A stretch of 64,000 bases of DNA from Scortum barcoo (GCA_023238725.1 CM041531.1:1216102-1280101), one strand, 5' to 3'. Shown: positions 1 to 11,600, counted from the stretch's first letter. The notes: a model not told the origin generated them from the sequence alone. Made by a program: numbers and translations.

Positions 1-59
1 GAGTCGGGGGTGGGTTGGGGGGGTGAAGCTGCTGAGCACAGCACTGCCTGGGAACATGG

Positions 60-270
60 AGGGGGGACGGGGGGCTTTTATTGCCAATGAATTAGTGTGT
101 CGTTTTCTTTTCACACGCCCACTAACTAACCTCCCCCTCCTCCCCCCGCCTCCCCTCTCTGCCCTCTAAATCCCTCTCTGCCCTCTAAATGGTTTGTGGC
201 AGGCAGCTCCGCCCCCCCATAACATGCTAATTGTGGCGCACCTGCACTGCACGAGGAGGAGGAGGAGGGG
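60..270. promoter_or_regulatory. Candidate conserved non-coding element
   Basis: Between G-rich and C-rich runs lies complex sequence with no long ORF worth keeping. It includes ATGCTAATT (an octamer/homeodomain-like core), two copies of a CCTCTAAAT motif (about 165-191) and a CACCTGCACTGC stretch with an E-box. Such sequence beside foxb1 could be an enhancer. This is inference from composition only; no alignment was possible. Confidence 0.3.
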
Positions 271-330
271 TGGTGGAGGTTGCGGGGGGGTCGGCTGTCT
301 CCCCCTGCAGCCGCCAGGTGGTTCAACGCC

Positions 331-1190
331 GCCGTAAACTGTCACGGTGAACTGCTGAACTCCCAGATTACAGAGCGCTGCAGGTACAGAGCTGATTTAC
401 TCTGAACACGACGAGCCGCCGCTTTAATGCCGATCTGAGATCAATACGACACGAAGAGCAAGGTGACCGACAAAACACGGCAGTTAAAACACAAAGTTCA
501 TGAGAGACGTCAGCGGGGGACAGTGACAGCATTTAATCCGAGAGAAAGACGACTGGTGTTAGCAACAACTTCCTCCCTAATGTTGGATGAAATGCCTGTT
601 CTGTTCCTTCTGCGCATTGCAAAACCTTTTTCTGTTCTCTTTTATTTGTAACTGAATTGTTAAATTATTTCATTGTAGTTTTTATTTACTTCAGTGTCAT
701 TTCCTCTTTCCTTTGTTATCACTCAGTGTCCTAAACTTTAGGATTTCCATTTTATTCCTCTTCATACTTCTACTACTCTCAGAAATATATTGTGTTTTTC
801 ATTTCACTACTTCAATTCACTTTTCGGATTTAGGTTTTACAAACAAAGCTCTGGATTAAACTACCAAAAGTATGTTAAATATGAAGTTCCACCTCAACTG
901 AAGTACTGCAAACACCAATAATGAATCAATAATGAATCAATAATGAATCAAAGATATAACAGTATAACACTGACAGTAGCCACTCTGCTTTATGTTTATC
1001 TGTAAACAGACCTGAGGTGGATAAAAATACATTTAAAATGTAATTTTAGAAATTCATTTCTAGTGTTTGTGTGTGAGCCAAAAGGCAAAACTGAGAGTGA
1101 GAAATGTGATTTCAGATTTCAGTCCCTCAGTTTGCCTGTAACTTTAAACAGAAAAGACAGCAGAGCATCAGGTCCAGCATCAGGTCCAGC
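331..1190. other. Intergenic, no gene seen
   Basis: AT-rich DNA with short chance ORFs only. Around 920-950 the octamer AATGAATC is repeated three times in a row. Around 1168-1200 CAGCATCAGGTC occurs in three tandem copies. No coding or RNA gene is supported. Confidence 0.6.
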
Positions 1191-1194
1191 ATCA

Positions 1195-1450
1195 GGTCCT
1201 GGTTCATCCCAAAGGTGTTGGACAGTCTGAGGCTGGCGTCTTTATTCAGCTGGTTCTTTAAACAGTCATATTGTCAAGTTGAAACAGGAAAGAGACTCAA
1301 GCTGCTGACACAGAGACGGAGGAACACTTTGGCTAAAATATGATGACGAATTATTGAAACTAAAAGACCCAAACATGGAAAAAACACAAAAACTCACTGA
1401 GGAATCTTAACAGGGGCGTCCACATACTTTTGGCCATCGACTGTCCGATA
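1195..1450. mobile_element. Decayed Tc1/mariner-type MITE
   Basis: The stretch GGTTCATCCCAAAGGTGTT at the left, GTTGAAACAGGAAAG in the middle and GTCCACATACTTTTGGCCAT at the right occur in the order and orientation typical of the short Tc1-like elements common in fish. There is no transposase ORF. Both ends are degraded, so target-site TA duplications are not evident. A second diverged relative lies at 62640-62890. Confidence 0.5.
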
Positions 1451-1634
1451 ACGTATTCAGCTTTCAGGACAAAACAAACCTCCTGAAGTTGATTTGTATT
1501 TATAATTGCTGTGTGGTTTCTTTCATTATCTGTGGTTGAAGAGCTCATGTTGTATTTGGAGAATGTGTCAGGTGATAACAGACTCTGTCAGCTTTAACGA
1601 CCTCTGTGTGTTTTCGCCTCCAGCTTTGTTTTTT

Positions 1635-1760
1635 TTTTCTCTCTGTGCACGACGACTTTAATTTATGGCCCATTCAGGAATCTTATCTGCAGCGGTCGAC
1701 CATAAACTAACACCTAACAACGACACTTCAAAGCTCCCGAGAGAGGCCGAGGTGCCAAAA
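1635..1760. promoter_or_regulatory. Candidate conserved non-coding element
   Basis: Complex, repeat-free sequence in an otherwise AT-rich, decayed flank, including TTTAATTTATGGCC and a CATAAACTAACACCTAACAA stretch. HOX/homeodomain-like TTTATGG and T-box-like CACCTAAC words are present. It is called only on texture. Confidence 0.3.
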
Positions 1761-3394
1761 ACCAGCCCACAGCTCAGAGGGAAAAGATGTGCAGCCTGAT
1801 GAGGCGTCGTAGGAAAGAAACATTTACTGAAAGAAAAGAACCGGAGCTAAACGTTTCTCTAGATGGGAAAAAAGGCCACAGCTTCCACGTCGGGACGTCG
1901 AAGGGTCGATCGACACCTCGATGACAGTTTCAGTCCGACTCAGGTCAGAGAGAGAAAAGGAAGTGACAGATCGACTCGCAGATGTTTCCTCAAAGACTGA
2001 ATATTTTACAAAGAGGTCTGATCAGATCTGCTGAAAGGTGACGGAGCCTCACAACATTTTCTGAAGACTTAGCTGAATTAACTTAACAAAGCCCTAACCC
2101 TAACCCTAACCCAAAGTCAGTACTTGTTTATTCACTTTTTTTTAACCACTTTTTGTCCCCAAACACACAACAAGTCTTCATAATCAAAAGTCCAATTTTC
2201 TCAGACAGAAAAATTTGAGGGTTTTAACATTGATTTTTTTTAAAGCTGCATTGTTGAAAGAATTGAAGTCAGTCTGTAAACATTAACGTCTGTCGTCTCA
2301 TCGCTCTGTGTGTCTATAGTTTGAGTATATTTTATGTTATTATGCTGCATGTTTGTATAATCGTGTTTTACTGACATTAATATTCCTGTTTCTTTCTTTA
2401 TTGTTCTTTCCCCTTTTTAGTTATCTCAATAATTTTTCATTTTAAATTTGTTCAGATCTGATCAGACTTCAGATAAAAAGCAGCCTTTTGGGAAACTCAG
2501 AGTGTATTAATGTGCGCTGTCCTGATAAATAAACCAATAAATAAATCAGATGCACAGTCCTCCATCACTGTGAAGGAAACTACATGAACACACAAACTCT
2601 GAAAAACAAACTGAATGAAAAGAGCTCGTCTAGAGTTGAAAAGAAACACGTTTCATTAACATCTAACTGCAGTTTAAACCCAACATTTGCTCACTTTTTA
2701 GCTTCAGTTTGGTCTCTGACTGCTGTTTGTAGACTACTCGAACTTTTTACAGCTTTTATCTTTTATCTTTATCTTCTGAAAACACTGTGACTGAACCAGA
2801 CAGGAAGTGTGCTGAAAAACCAAAATTCAGAGCTAAAAGAGGCTGAAAGTCTGGAGGCGATTCTCTGAGAAAACTTTACTCACATTGCAGAAAATCATTT
2901 GATCGATCGATATGCAGAACATTTCACTGACTCATAAAATGAGTTTTATCACATTTTTCGGATTCTTCCTTCCTTCTCTTCCCTCAGAGAGAAATCTTTG
3001 GCTTCTTCAGGTTCAGGGTACTTGAGGCAGATGTCAGTGAAGGTGAGTGTAAAGAGGAGATGATGCACGAAGATAAATGTTTTTCTTCTCTTTTATCTGT
3101 AAAGACATTTCCTGTTGAGGAAGTTTTTTCTCATCCTCCCGCCGTGATGCTCGTCTCTTCATTTCTTATTGACGACGGTAAAAATCTTTATCTTCTTTCA
3201 CGGCGTTTCATCATGTGATGAATTCATTCATCAGTGTAAATAACCCATGTGCCGTCTGGCTGGGCGGGGGCGGGACGCTCTGTTCACCGCCGTGTCATCA
3301 TCATCGCCATCATCATCATCATCATCGTGTTCTTCTTCTTCTCTGCTTCTTGTTGTTCTCCTCCTCGGCCTGATCTCTCTCCACCTGTACGCTG
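1761..3394. other. Intergenic, no gene seen
   Basis: AT-rich DNA without a supported gene. It contains the short telomere-like array listed separately and a CATCAT microsatellite at about 3295-3328. Confidence 0.6.
2092..2112. repeat. Short interstitial telomere-like repeat
   Basis: Three perfect CCCTAA units plus a final CCC stand alone in unique sequence. This is the vertebrate telomere hexamer. Three copies could be chance or a trace of telomerase-mediated break repair. Confidence 0.8.
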
Positions 3395-3620
3395 AAGAAA
3401 CTGTTTGTTAATTAGTGTTTTGGTGAGACGTTCAGGGACACCTTGCTGTCACGCCTCTCCCTGAAGTATCTAATTAACGAACATGAGCAGCAGCGCGAGG
3501 GACTCTGTGATTAATTACAGCTCAGCGTACGGCGAGCGAAAGGGCCGCCATCCAGCTGATATTTAGCTTTAATTGTGTTTGTGATATTTCAGACCTGAAT
3601 CGAGGCCCGTCCGCTTTCAC
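3395..3620. promoter_or_regulatory. Candidate conserved non-coding element
   Basis: A dense, repeat-free block with several homeodomain cores (TTAATTAG at about 3407, TCTAATTAACG at about 3470, GATTAATTACA at about 3510, TTTAATTG at about 3570) mixed with higher-GC sequence. It has the texture of vertebrate developmental enhancers and lies 4 kb beyond the foxb1 3' end. No alignment is available to prove conservation. Confidence 0.45.
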
Positions 3621-3819
3621 TGGACTGAAACTGAGAAATGACATCATGGTGCGTTTGTGTCAACAACGATATGAAGCTTCACCAAAGTGTTTCTGTGTGT
3701 TACAGCTCAGAGTTAAAGGAAGTGCAGGGTATTTAAAACACAGACAGATTAAAATATGAAAAGTGTTTCTGCTGGTGATGAATCTGCTGCTGATCTCCAC
3801 TTTTGTGAGTTTAAGTTCA

Positions 3820-4030
3820 TCGTTTCTGTCCGGCCACAACTTCTCTGCTTTAGTTCAGTCTCTTTTCAGAATAAAAGCTGTAAAAAGCCACAGTAACAGC
3901 AGACAGACTCAGAGAGCAGCTGGTGAACATGGTGGAGTGTTTAGCAGCTAAAGAGACAGAGATTTCCCTCAGGAGGTGGAGGAGACCAAACACAGAGCTA
4001 AAAGCAGAGACGCACATTCACACAAACTGA
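3820..4030. repeat. Dispersed repeat, AATAAAAGCTGTAAAAAGCC family
   Basis: The core CAGAATAAAAGCTGTAAAAA, followed by a CACAGTAACAGCAGACAGAC segment and then GGAGACCAAACACAGAGC, is found again at 41795-41910 and, more diverged, at 16435-16570. No ORF is preserved. The family is unclassified. Confidence 0.6.
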
Positions 4031-4665
4031 CATGAACACGAAATAAACTCTAACTCATCAGTTTAAAAGGTGATGATATTTTAATGTTCTGTTCATTAAA
4101 GTACATTTAAAGGATTTTACAGTCTGTACAACAGCCTGTATGACTCCTCAGATGATGATGATGTGTTAGCTGAAGTTAGAAGGAAGGAGAACAAACAGGA
4201 AACAGATCATGTTTGAAGTTGAAGCTTTAATTTGAAATCCAGGAACAGTGGACTTCATCACGAACAATTAAATCTACTATATAATGTTAATTATTGAATT
4301 TAAATACGATGGATGACTGTTGGAAAAATATAATATGGTTTCATGTAAATTTGAATTATATGACTTGAAGGTTCAGGTAAGTTTCTGATGAATTAAATCA
4401 ATCAATCAATAGTCGGCAGCGGGACACGTTCAGCCCTCCTTCACCATCATCTTCGTCATTTCTTCCTCCATCTCCTCATCTTGTTCGTCCTCCCTCCTCC
4501 ACCTCTTAACTCTCCTCTCAGTAAATATCTGTTTCTGTTCACTCTTCTTCTCTGAGCAGGAATGTCAACAGCAGCACTTTTCCTCTTTAAATGTCATTTG
4601 TTTTACTTGTGTGTGGTCACAAACCTCGGGAGGGGGGGGGCGTTCAGAAACTGACATTTTTACGG
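4031..4665. other. Intergenic, no gene seen
   Basis: AT-rich sequence, then a TC-rich stretch at about 4435-4560 (many TCCTC and TCTTC words). No supported gene. Confidence 0.6.
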
Positions 4666-4669
4666 TAAC

Positions 4670-4830
4670 AGTGGCCGTCTCTCGGCAACACACTCAAAGA
4701 CCTATACACATCGACGGCCCACAATTGTGTTTGGCACCAGGGAAGTGTTAACTGGCTAATCCCTTACGGCCGCCCAGACGCTGCCTGCTGCTCATTCAGC
4801 CTCCACAGACTGGCCACTGTTTACACACCA
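4670..4830. promoter_or_regulatory. Candidate conserved non-coding element
   Basis: Repeat-free, GC-balanced sequence containing CACAATTGTGTTTGGCACCA (an E-box palindrome beside a nuclear-factor-I-like TTGGCACC) and GTTAACTGGCTAATCC. It contrasts sharply with the AT-rich flanks. Conservation is inferred, not tested. Confidence 0.4.
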
Positions 4831-5266
4831 AGAGAAAGCTCTTCAGACGAGCTTTTCTCCCTCCAGAAGAGCTGTCTGTCGTCTTTCAGCGTTTAGAGAA
4901 ACTGCGGCAGAGAGTTGATTAAATCGAGCAGACACACCAATATCACACACACACATTTAACCTCTGAGTGTGTGAAGTTTACTGTTAAACTGAACACACA
5001 GGCGGCTTTAAACGGAGCAAATCAATCAAACAGTCACTCACAGGGTCTGTTTAAAGATGAAACTGAAGACTATGAGGCATCATTACATTTACATAAACGT
5101 CTCTTTGTTTCGTCAATCACGCTTTAAAGGAAACTGCAGAAGTGTGTGTTTATAAAGTATATCTGTACGTGTGTACGAACATGTGCTGACACACTGATTC
5201 ATCTTTAAGAGTCATCAATCGTCTTTAAATCCTTCCATGGAAAAGATGTTTAGGTCCTTTTTTTAC

Positions 5267-5775
5267 AGTGGTGGAAGTAAAAATTCAGATCCTTTAATGA
5301 AGCAAAAGTATAAAACCACTGAGTCATTGCATTGAGTATCAAGTACTGAAGTATTATCAGCTAAATTTACAACATTAAGTATAAAAGTAAAAGTACTCAG
5401 TGTTCAGAAAAGTGACCACTGTGACTGTTTTCTTGTATTACCGGATTATTATTACAGATTATTTAATGTATAATTTACATTTTAACTCAAGGTGTCGAGG
5501 TGGAGCTGATTTTTATATTCTCTTTGGTAATTAAATATATAAAAACGTATTTTAATCTTATAAACTAATAATGCATCGTGTTTTATGTGTTCACCGAAAT
5601 GTTTGATATTTAAACTTTTCATCTGCAAAGTAACTAAAGCTGTGAAGTAACTGTAGTGGAGTAAAGGAAGAGAGAGTATATCATTTTACCAATAAAGCAC
5701 CTCAAATTTGTACTGTGATTACAAAGTTAATGTACTTTATTACTTTCCAGGACTACATTTTCATCACTGTCACTT
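5267..5775. mobile_element. hAT-like MITE, CAGTGGTGGAAG family
   Basis: It begins with CAGTGGTGGAAGTAAAAATT and ends near TACATTTTCATCACTG, a degenerate inverted terminus. Between them are the words TAAAAGTACTCAG, AAGTAACTAAAGCTGTGAAG and TAGTGGAGTAAAGG. The same words recur at 18180-18690, 19240-19480, 31640-31740, 49152-49470, 55330-55570 and 57100-57240, so this is the most frequent repeat family in the window. It is non-autonomous. Confidence 0.6.
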
Positions 5776-7370
5776 TTTTATTTCATTTGCAGAAAATGTG
5801 TGAAAAAGTGTTTAAAATTATTCTTTAATTATTAATATTATTATTATTATTATTATTTATTCACTAGTTTTCTGTCCATCTCAAACCTGCTGAATAAATA
5901 CTGAAGACGAGTGTTTTTATCTTCATGTGTCCTGTGTGTTACAGTTTTAAAGGACATTTCTATACATTTGTCTGTATATTTGATAATAATAATAACACAT
6001 TTTAATATCATTTGTTTTTCATGGTACTTTTGATCCGAACATCTCATTCTCTCAGTTTTGGGGATTCTCCATCTTTCTGATCATCTGAAGGATTTACATC
6101 CCAACACGCTCCTGCATGTCGAGAAAAAGCTTCAACAGGTGGAACAAAATGAATATAAAGATAATTATCATGCTGATATATGACAGAGTCACATCAGGAA
6201 AACACTTGTTTATTCTGTGAAATGCTTTTAGTAACACAAAGTGATTTTAAGGAAGAAAAATCTGTGTTTGAATCTTTTTTTCTCATTAATTTAGAAAAAT
6301 GTGAACATATCTGCACATTTGGTGACTATTTATGATTTATAAAGTGACAATAAAAAACTCTTTTAATAATATCTGAAAGTCTGAGATGTTCTTCTTGTGC
6401 TTCTCTAAAAGTTTTTACCATTTAAAAAGCCACATTAATGTCACAACATGAAATCTTAATAAACTACTTTTCTCCTCACTTTGACTTCACATTGATGAAA
6501 TAAAAATTACAATTTTTAAGTGAAATTTGTAGGAAAAGAAGAAATTAGTAAAAAGTGTGTGCAGGTGAAAAACAGGCATCTTGTGTACTTTTTTCTCAGG
6601 AAGGTTTTTTTAATGGATGTGAATGAGCAGACAGAGCGCAGGGAATAAAGAGCCCGGTGTTCATGTTCATGCTTTTTTTTGCTTTCAGCCCCCAAAAAAA
6701 GTACAAATACTGAAATCTTTTCACTTTTCAGACAGGAGGAGCATGCAGCAGTACAAACACACAGACAGCAGGTCATTTTACAGCTTTTCTTAAAAAAAAC
6801 TTTAAATTAAACCAACAGGCTGTCAGCTACTCAATAAAAAACATCTATTTCATTTTTTTAAAAAGTGCATCAGAGACAGTAGATCCTCGCGTTCATGGTC
6901 AAACATCTCCACAGGTTTAAACCTCTGACATAAATATATGATTTCAAGTCTTCTGTCCTCTCATGGGTTATAAAACATTTTAAAATGGGGAAACTGGCTG
7001 ATTATTTGGTTTATCAAATGCTGGTTTGCATCTGTGTGAAGATTTTCCTCTTATTATCAGAGGAATTAAAGAACTTCCTTTTTTGGGGTTAAGGTTTGTT
7101 TGTGGAGCAGAAAAGAGGCCTCGGTGAAGGAGCAAATCTTCAGAAGTCATTAATCTGAGACTTTTCTTTCAGTTTGAGAAGAAAAGGCTGCAAACACAAA
7201 AGATCCGGATAATTTGTCACGACACGATCCGACCGAGTGAGGGTGGAGGAATGTGGAGAGAAAAGAAAGAAAGAGACCAAAAAAAATTTCATGTGTTTTT
7301 TCTGGAGGTCAGAGGTCAACCTGCACTTTCTGTACATGATGTGATCAACATGTTTCAGGCTGATGGTGAA
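5776..7370. other. foxb1 3' flank, no gene seen
   Basis: AT-rich sequence with a (TTA)n tract at about 5831-5858. Part of it may be transcribed as a long foxb1 3' UTR. No supported coding or RNA gene. Confidence 0.55.
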
Positions 7371-7376
7371 TTTATT
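7371..7376 (-). terminator. Candidate foxb1 polyadenylation signal
   Basis: TTTATT on the plus strand reads AATAAA on the foxb1 strand, about 150 nt after the stop codon. Longer 3' ends are possible. Confidence 0.4.
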
Positions 7377-7523
7377 TCGTTTCAGGAGAAAAAAAACTGA
7401 AAACAGAAATATCCCAATAATCTCTCTCTCTCTCCTTTTGAAGATGAAACGCTGCTTTGGAGTTGAAGAAGTTTTGTTTTTTCCCTTTTTGAAAGAGTTT
7501 TTATAAAAAAGACTCAGAGTCCG

Positions 7524-8459
7524 TCAGTGCACCGCCACCGCGGCCTGCAGCGCGGCGGAGGCGGAGAGCGGCTCTCCGGGCCCGGCGGGGCTGCTCTGGC
7601 CGGTCTGCGGGGACGTGGGGCTCAGAGACTGGGGAGAGTTCGCCAGGAAGGCCGGGATGTGCGCGGGCAGCCCGGGCAGGCCGGGCACCGAGGTGGGCGT
7701 GGGTTTGATGGGCACCGGGATGGCGGGCAGGGTCTGCCCCCCGTGGCAGATGGACTTGAGCGGCATGCCGTAGGCAGAGTAGTCGCCGGGGGCCATGGAG
7801 AGGGGCGCCGCCGCGTCCATCATCCCGGAGCCGTACATGTGCGGCCAGGCCGGGGCCAGCTGGTTGTGCAGCGGGTACCCGGAGGCGGAGAAGGCCGCCA
7901 GCCCGCCCGGCATCTTGTACTCTCGGGCGATGATGTTCTCGATGGCGAACGGGTGCTTGAAGCTGGACGGCTGGCTCACCGGGCTCAGGTTGTATCCGCC
8001 CGGCATCTGCGGCAGGTGCGCGGCGGCGTGCAGCGCGCTGAGCCGCAGCTTGGCCTGCTGCTGCAGGTAGTGCGCCGCGTCCTGCGGCTTGCTGGGGGCC
8101 AGCGGGTCGGTGGCCTGCAGGCCGCCCACCTTAAACCGCTTCCTGCGCCGCAGGAAACTCCCGTTCTCGAACATGTCGCCGCAGCTCGGGTGCAGAGCCC
8201 AGAAGCTGCCCTTCCCGGGCTGATCCGGTCTGCGGGGGATCTTGATGAAGCAGTCGTTGAAGGACAGGTTGTGCCGGAGCGAGTTCTGCCAGCGCTGCGT
8301 GTTCTCCCGGTAATACGGGAACCGGTCCATGATGAACTTGTAGATCTCGCTGAGGGGGAGCATCTTCTCCGGGCAGCTCTGGATGGCCATGGCCGTCAGA
8401 GAGATGTAGGAGTACGGAGGCTTCTGGTCGCTGTACGTGTTCCTGCCCGGGCGAGGCAT
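7524..8459 (-). CDS. foxb1: Forkhead box protein B1
   Basis: A single-exon forkhead transcription factor of 311 residues, close to the usual FoxB1 length. FoxB1 binds DNA in the nucleus; in vertebrates it is expressed in diencephalon/mammillary body, hindbrain and spinal cord. The forkhead domain spans about residues 13-110, starting KPPYSYISLTAMAIQ. The recognition helix is NTQRWQNSLRHNLSFND (53-69), and wing 2 ends FLRRRKRFKV. The motif HPFAIENIIAREY (169-181) resembles an engrailed-homology-1 TLE/Groucho-binding motif. An LQQQAKLRLSALHAA segment (132-146) and an Ala/Pro/Ser-rich tail follow. The start is fixed by the family's MPRPGRNTYSDQKPPYSY beginning. No frameshift or lost key residue is seen. 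Whether this is the a or b teleost copy cannot be decided here. Confidence 0.97.
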   Translation of the reverse strand: MPRPGRNTYSDQKPPYSYISLTAMAIQSCPEKMLPLSEIYKFIMDRFPYYRENTQRWQNSLRHNLSFNDCFIKIPRRPDQPGKGSFWALHPSCGDMFENGSFLRRRKRFKVGGLQATDPLAPSKPQDAAHYLQQQAKLRLSALHAAAHLPQMPGGYNLSPVSQPSSFKHPFAIENIIAREYKMPGGLAAFSASGYPLHNQLAPAWPHMYGSGMMDAAAPLSMAPGDYSAYGMPLKSICHGGQTLPAIPVPIKPTPTSVPGLPGLPAHIPAFLANSPQSLSPTSPQTGQSSPAGPGEPLSASAALQAAVAVH

Positions 8460-8470
8460 CGTTCTGCGGA

Positions 8471-8501
8471 GCCGGGCCGGGCCGGGCCGGGCCGGGCCGG
8501 G
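8471..8501. repeat. CCGGG pentamer array in the foxb1 5' leader
   Basis: Six perfect GCCGG pentamer units end 11 nt upstream of the foxb1 start codon. On the transcript strand they read CCCGG repeated. The array is self-complementary, so it could form a stable hairpin in the 5' UTR. Confidence 0.9.
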
Positions 8502-8767
8502 ACGAGTTCAGTGTCGGTGTGCAGAGAGCTGGGAGGACTCTCCTCACTCTCCCAAACTTTGCTCCAGCTGTTCACAGCGCCGTTACGCGCGCACAGACCG
8601 TCTGTGTGTCGGTCATGCTGTCCGTCTGTCTGCACAAACTCCGCGGGAAGTTCACAAAAGTTCCCGGAGCAGCGGCTCGGTCCTCCTCCGGCTCCGGCAG
8701 GTGCAGCGCGGTGTGCGTCCTCCTCCTGCTCCGCTCTGAGCTGCGCTAAGCGGCCGCTGCCTCCTCC

Positions 8768-8946
8768 ATGTCCCTGCTCCGGTCTGTCCGGTCTGTCCCT
8801 GCTCCGGTCTGTCCCTGGTCTGTCCCTGCTCCGGTCTGTCCGGTCTGTCCCTGCTCCGGTCTGTCCCTGCTCCGGTCTGTCCGGTCTGTCCCTGCTCCGG
8901 TCTGTCCGGTCTGTCCCTGCTCCGGTCTGTCCGGTCTGTCCCGTCT
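8768..8946. repeat. GC-rich minisatellite in the foxb1 promoter/leader
   Basis: Imperfect tandem copies built from two words, CCTGCTCCGGTCTGTC and CGGTCTGTC, which alternate in different combinations. The tract lies 300-490 bp upstream of the foxb1 ATG. It generates long but meaningless ORFs on both strands. Confidence 0.92.
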
Positions 8947-9202
8947 GCGGGCTGCGCGGAGGTGACAGCAGCAGAAGAGCCCCCCGGAGAGGAGCCTCAT
9001 TAAGGGGCCACTTCTTCACCGTCACATGACCAGGAGGAGGAGGAGGGGGGGGGCTCTGTCAGGTCTCACTGACGCGTCACACGGACGCGCTGAGCCGACA
9101 CGTCACTCTGCTGCGGAGCCGCCGCGGCGCGGAGCCCAGAGCGGCCGAGAAAAGAGCCTGATCCCGGGGAGGACCGAGGAGCAGCGCCGCTGCTCTGTGG
9201 AG
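8947..9202 (+). promoter_or_regulatory. CpG-rich promoter block; possible divergent first exon
   Basis: A CpG-dense segment upstream of foxb1 contains a TCACATGACC E-box and two TGACGCGTCA/CACGTCAC CRE-like words, and ends with a good splice donor, TGGAG followed by GTACGT at 9203. It is therefore plausible as a bidirectional promoter whose plus-strand transcript starts here. The promoter role is likely; the divergent exon is inference. Confidence 0.4.
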
Positions 9203-9205
9203 GTA

Positions 9206-9233
9206 CGTGTGTGTGTGTGTGTGTGTGTGTGTG
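9206..9233. repeat. (GT)n microsatellite
   Basis: About a dozen GT units directly after the possible donor at 9203. Confidence 0.95.
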
Positions 9234-9510
9234 AGAGCTGCTGTTTGAGTCTTTAATGAGGATTTGCTTTGTTTCTGTTTTATGTCGTTTTTTTCCCGCC
9301 GCCGCTCAGAAAGTAAATCAAAAGATCATTAAGATGAAATAAAGACATAAATAAAAAATATAACATGTTTAAAAGAGATGAATTTTCTCTGTGATTTACG
9401 GAAATATCATCAATTAAATCAGTTTAACGAAACTTTGTGTTTTTGTGGCTTTTTCAGAGCTTCAGAGGAAATAAATCGATCTGTCCTCTGAAATAACTGT
9501 AAATAACCTC

Positions 9511-9555
<45 letters not shown>

Positions 9556-11600
9556 CATCATTTGAAACGTTCTTCTGATCACTTATTTAAATTTGACCAC
9601 CTAAAGTTTTATTCAAAAGACAAAATGAAATAAGTTTTATTCTTTGACCTTTAACCTTTAATTAATCATTAATGATGAACTGAAGCTTTTTCTTTCAGTC
9701 TAACGAGCTTTACTTTCTGCTCGTTTCGTATTTTCACTTTTTATTTTTATTACATCAGAAACAAACAGTTGGTTTAAATTTTGACATTTAAATCATTTTT
9801 AATCTTCAGTTTTTTTCTTCATATTCTGTGAACTCAAGTTTTTCTGAGAAACAAAAACAAAGGTATTATCAATAATACTAATAATAATAATAATAATAAT
9901 AATGATAAAAGTATAAAATTCATGGTGTTGTTGACATCTTTATGATTATAATGATCATTACCACATAATAGTAATAATATAAAAATAAACCTTTTATCAC
10001 GTGAGTTAATTGATCAGATTGATGTCAGTTTAAACTCTAATTTAATTTAATTTAATTTGTAAGCGTTGTTAGTTAATTATTGAACTGATTGATTTGGTTA
10101 AAACCAATCAATAATCAATGAAGTGTTTGTAAAAAATGTAAAAATGACAAAAACACAATATTAAAATCAGTCTGTTTCCAATTACTTAATTAATGACATC
10201 AGTGTGACGTCATTGCCTGATAGAACTATTAGTGTTTGATTTGATATCAGATTAATAAATGATGAGGCAGCGGAGCCTCGGAGGGTTTAAAGTGGAGGAG
10301 CTGAAGGTTTTAATGTTCCCAGAGGAGCCTGGGGGGGGGGGGTGACACCAAACAGCCACTTTCACACGTCTGACCTTTGACCTCTGAGCTGCTGATCTGA
10401 TGAGGCGTTCAGGATGCAGGGACACGCTCCGAAAACAGAAACTGTCTGAAGAGAAACACTCAATTAAAACCGTCACATCAGAGGATTTAATTCATCTCAG
10501 CATTATTAAACTATTGATTTACTCATAAAACCTGATTATTATTCAAATATTGAAAACTGATTTATTTGTTTTGTTTTTATTAATGTCACATCTCCACATG
10601 AATTATTCATTTATTCATTCTTTTATAATTTTATCATTATTAAAGAAATTATGTGTTTCAGCGTGTTGGGAAAAAATCTGTAAAAAAATAATAATTTATA
10701 ATTTGACAGTTTTCTTTCAGCTGAGATTGATGATTCAGTTTTATTAGATGCATTTCTTTCAGTTTTCTCTCCTCACAGTATTTCTGTTATTTATTTTACA
10801 TCGGTTTTATGTTTTTCTTATTGTAAATATGAAAACTTAATTATAACAAATTAAATATTGCTTATTTTGAATGTTTTGCTTTTGTCTTTAACGTTGTAGG
10901 ATGAACTTTATTTTGATATCATTATTATTATTACAGTGTAGAATTAAATGAACAGTATTTAAACTAAAGATCATCTTTATTCATCATTCGTCTGTCTGCT
11001 GATGCAGATTTTAGTAAAAAAAAAAAACTGGCTAATTGTGTTGATTTTATATGTCACATATTTGAATTTGATGTGAATATTTGATGCTGAAAATGAAGAT
11101 CAGAGTTTAAATTTTAAAGCCTCTCTGTCATCCTGCCAAAGCTTCATGATTGGTCGCACCACAGCCAATCAGAGAGCCAGAAGTGAAATAACAAAAGCAC
11201 ATTAACCATAATTATGTGACTCTTAATATGTGAAATAAAAATATTCATACAATTAATACTATAATTATTATAGATGAATTAAAACCAATGATTTAATGTC
11301 ACAGACAAATGATGATTAATGTATTTATGTATTTTTATTTATGAAGTTTTTACTTTTGTGATCAGTGATTTTCAGTTTTTCTGTCTTTGTGTATCTGCTT
11401 CCGAATACAAATAAATAAAGTTGTACTGAACTGAATTAAACGAACAGTCTTATTGTTGTTGTATTGTATTATTATGTATTATTGTTAATAATAATAATAA
11501 TGATAAACAGCAGTGTGTAGCATTAAACTTTAACATCTTGAATATTCAACAAGCTTTCAATTAATTAGCAGGAGGATTCTCATGAGTCGGCTTCTTTATT
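9234..11600. other. AT-rich intergenic, no gene seen
   Basis: Strongly AT-rich sequence with a (TTA)n tract at about 9511-9554 and (AAT)n at about 9876-9903. Homopolymer G9-10 occurs near 10331. A (GT)n tract follows at 11608-11633. Short ORFs here have no family features. Confidence 0.6.

Noticed and set aside
8131..9025. Other long frames over the foxb1 5' end and promoter
   Set aside because: Frame-shifted reading of the forkhead exon and of the tandem repeat (TDRSRDRPDR-like strings); no independent evidence.
7527..9029. 500-codon open frame antisense to foxb1 and through its promoter
   Set aside because: It is the mirror of the GC-rich foxb1 coding sequence and of the minisatellite. 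Composition is Arg/Gly/Ala/Val-rich and no domain is present.
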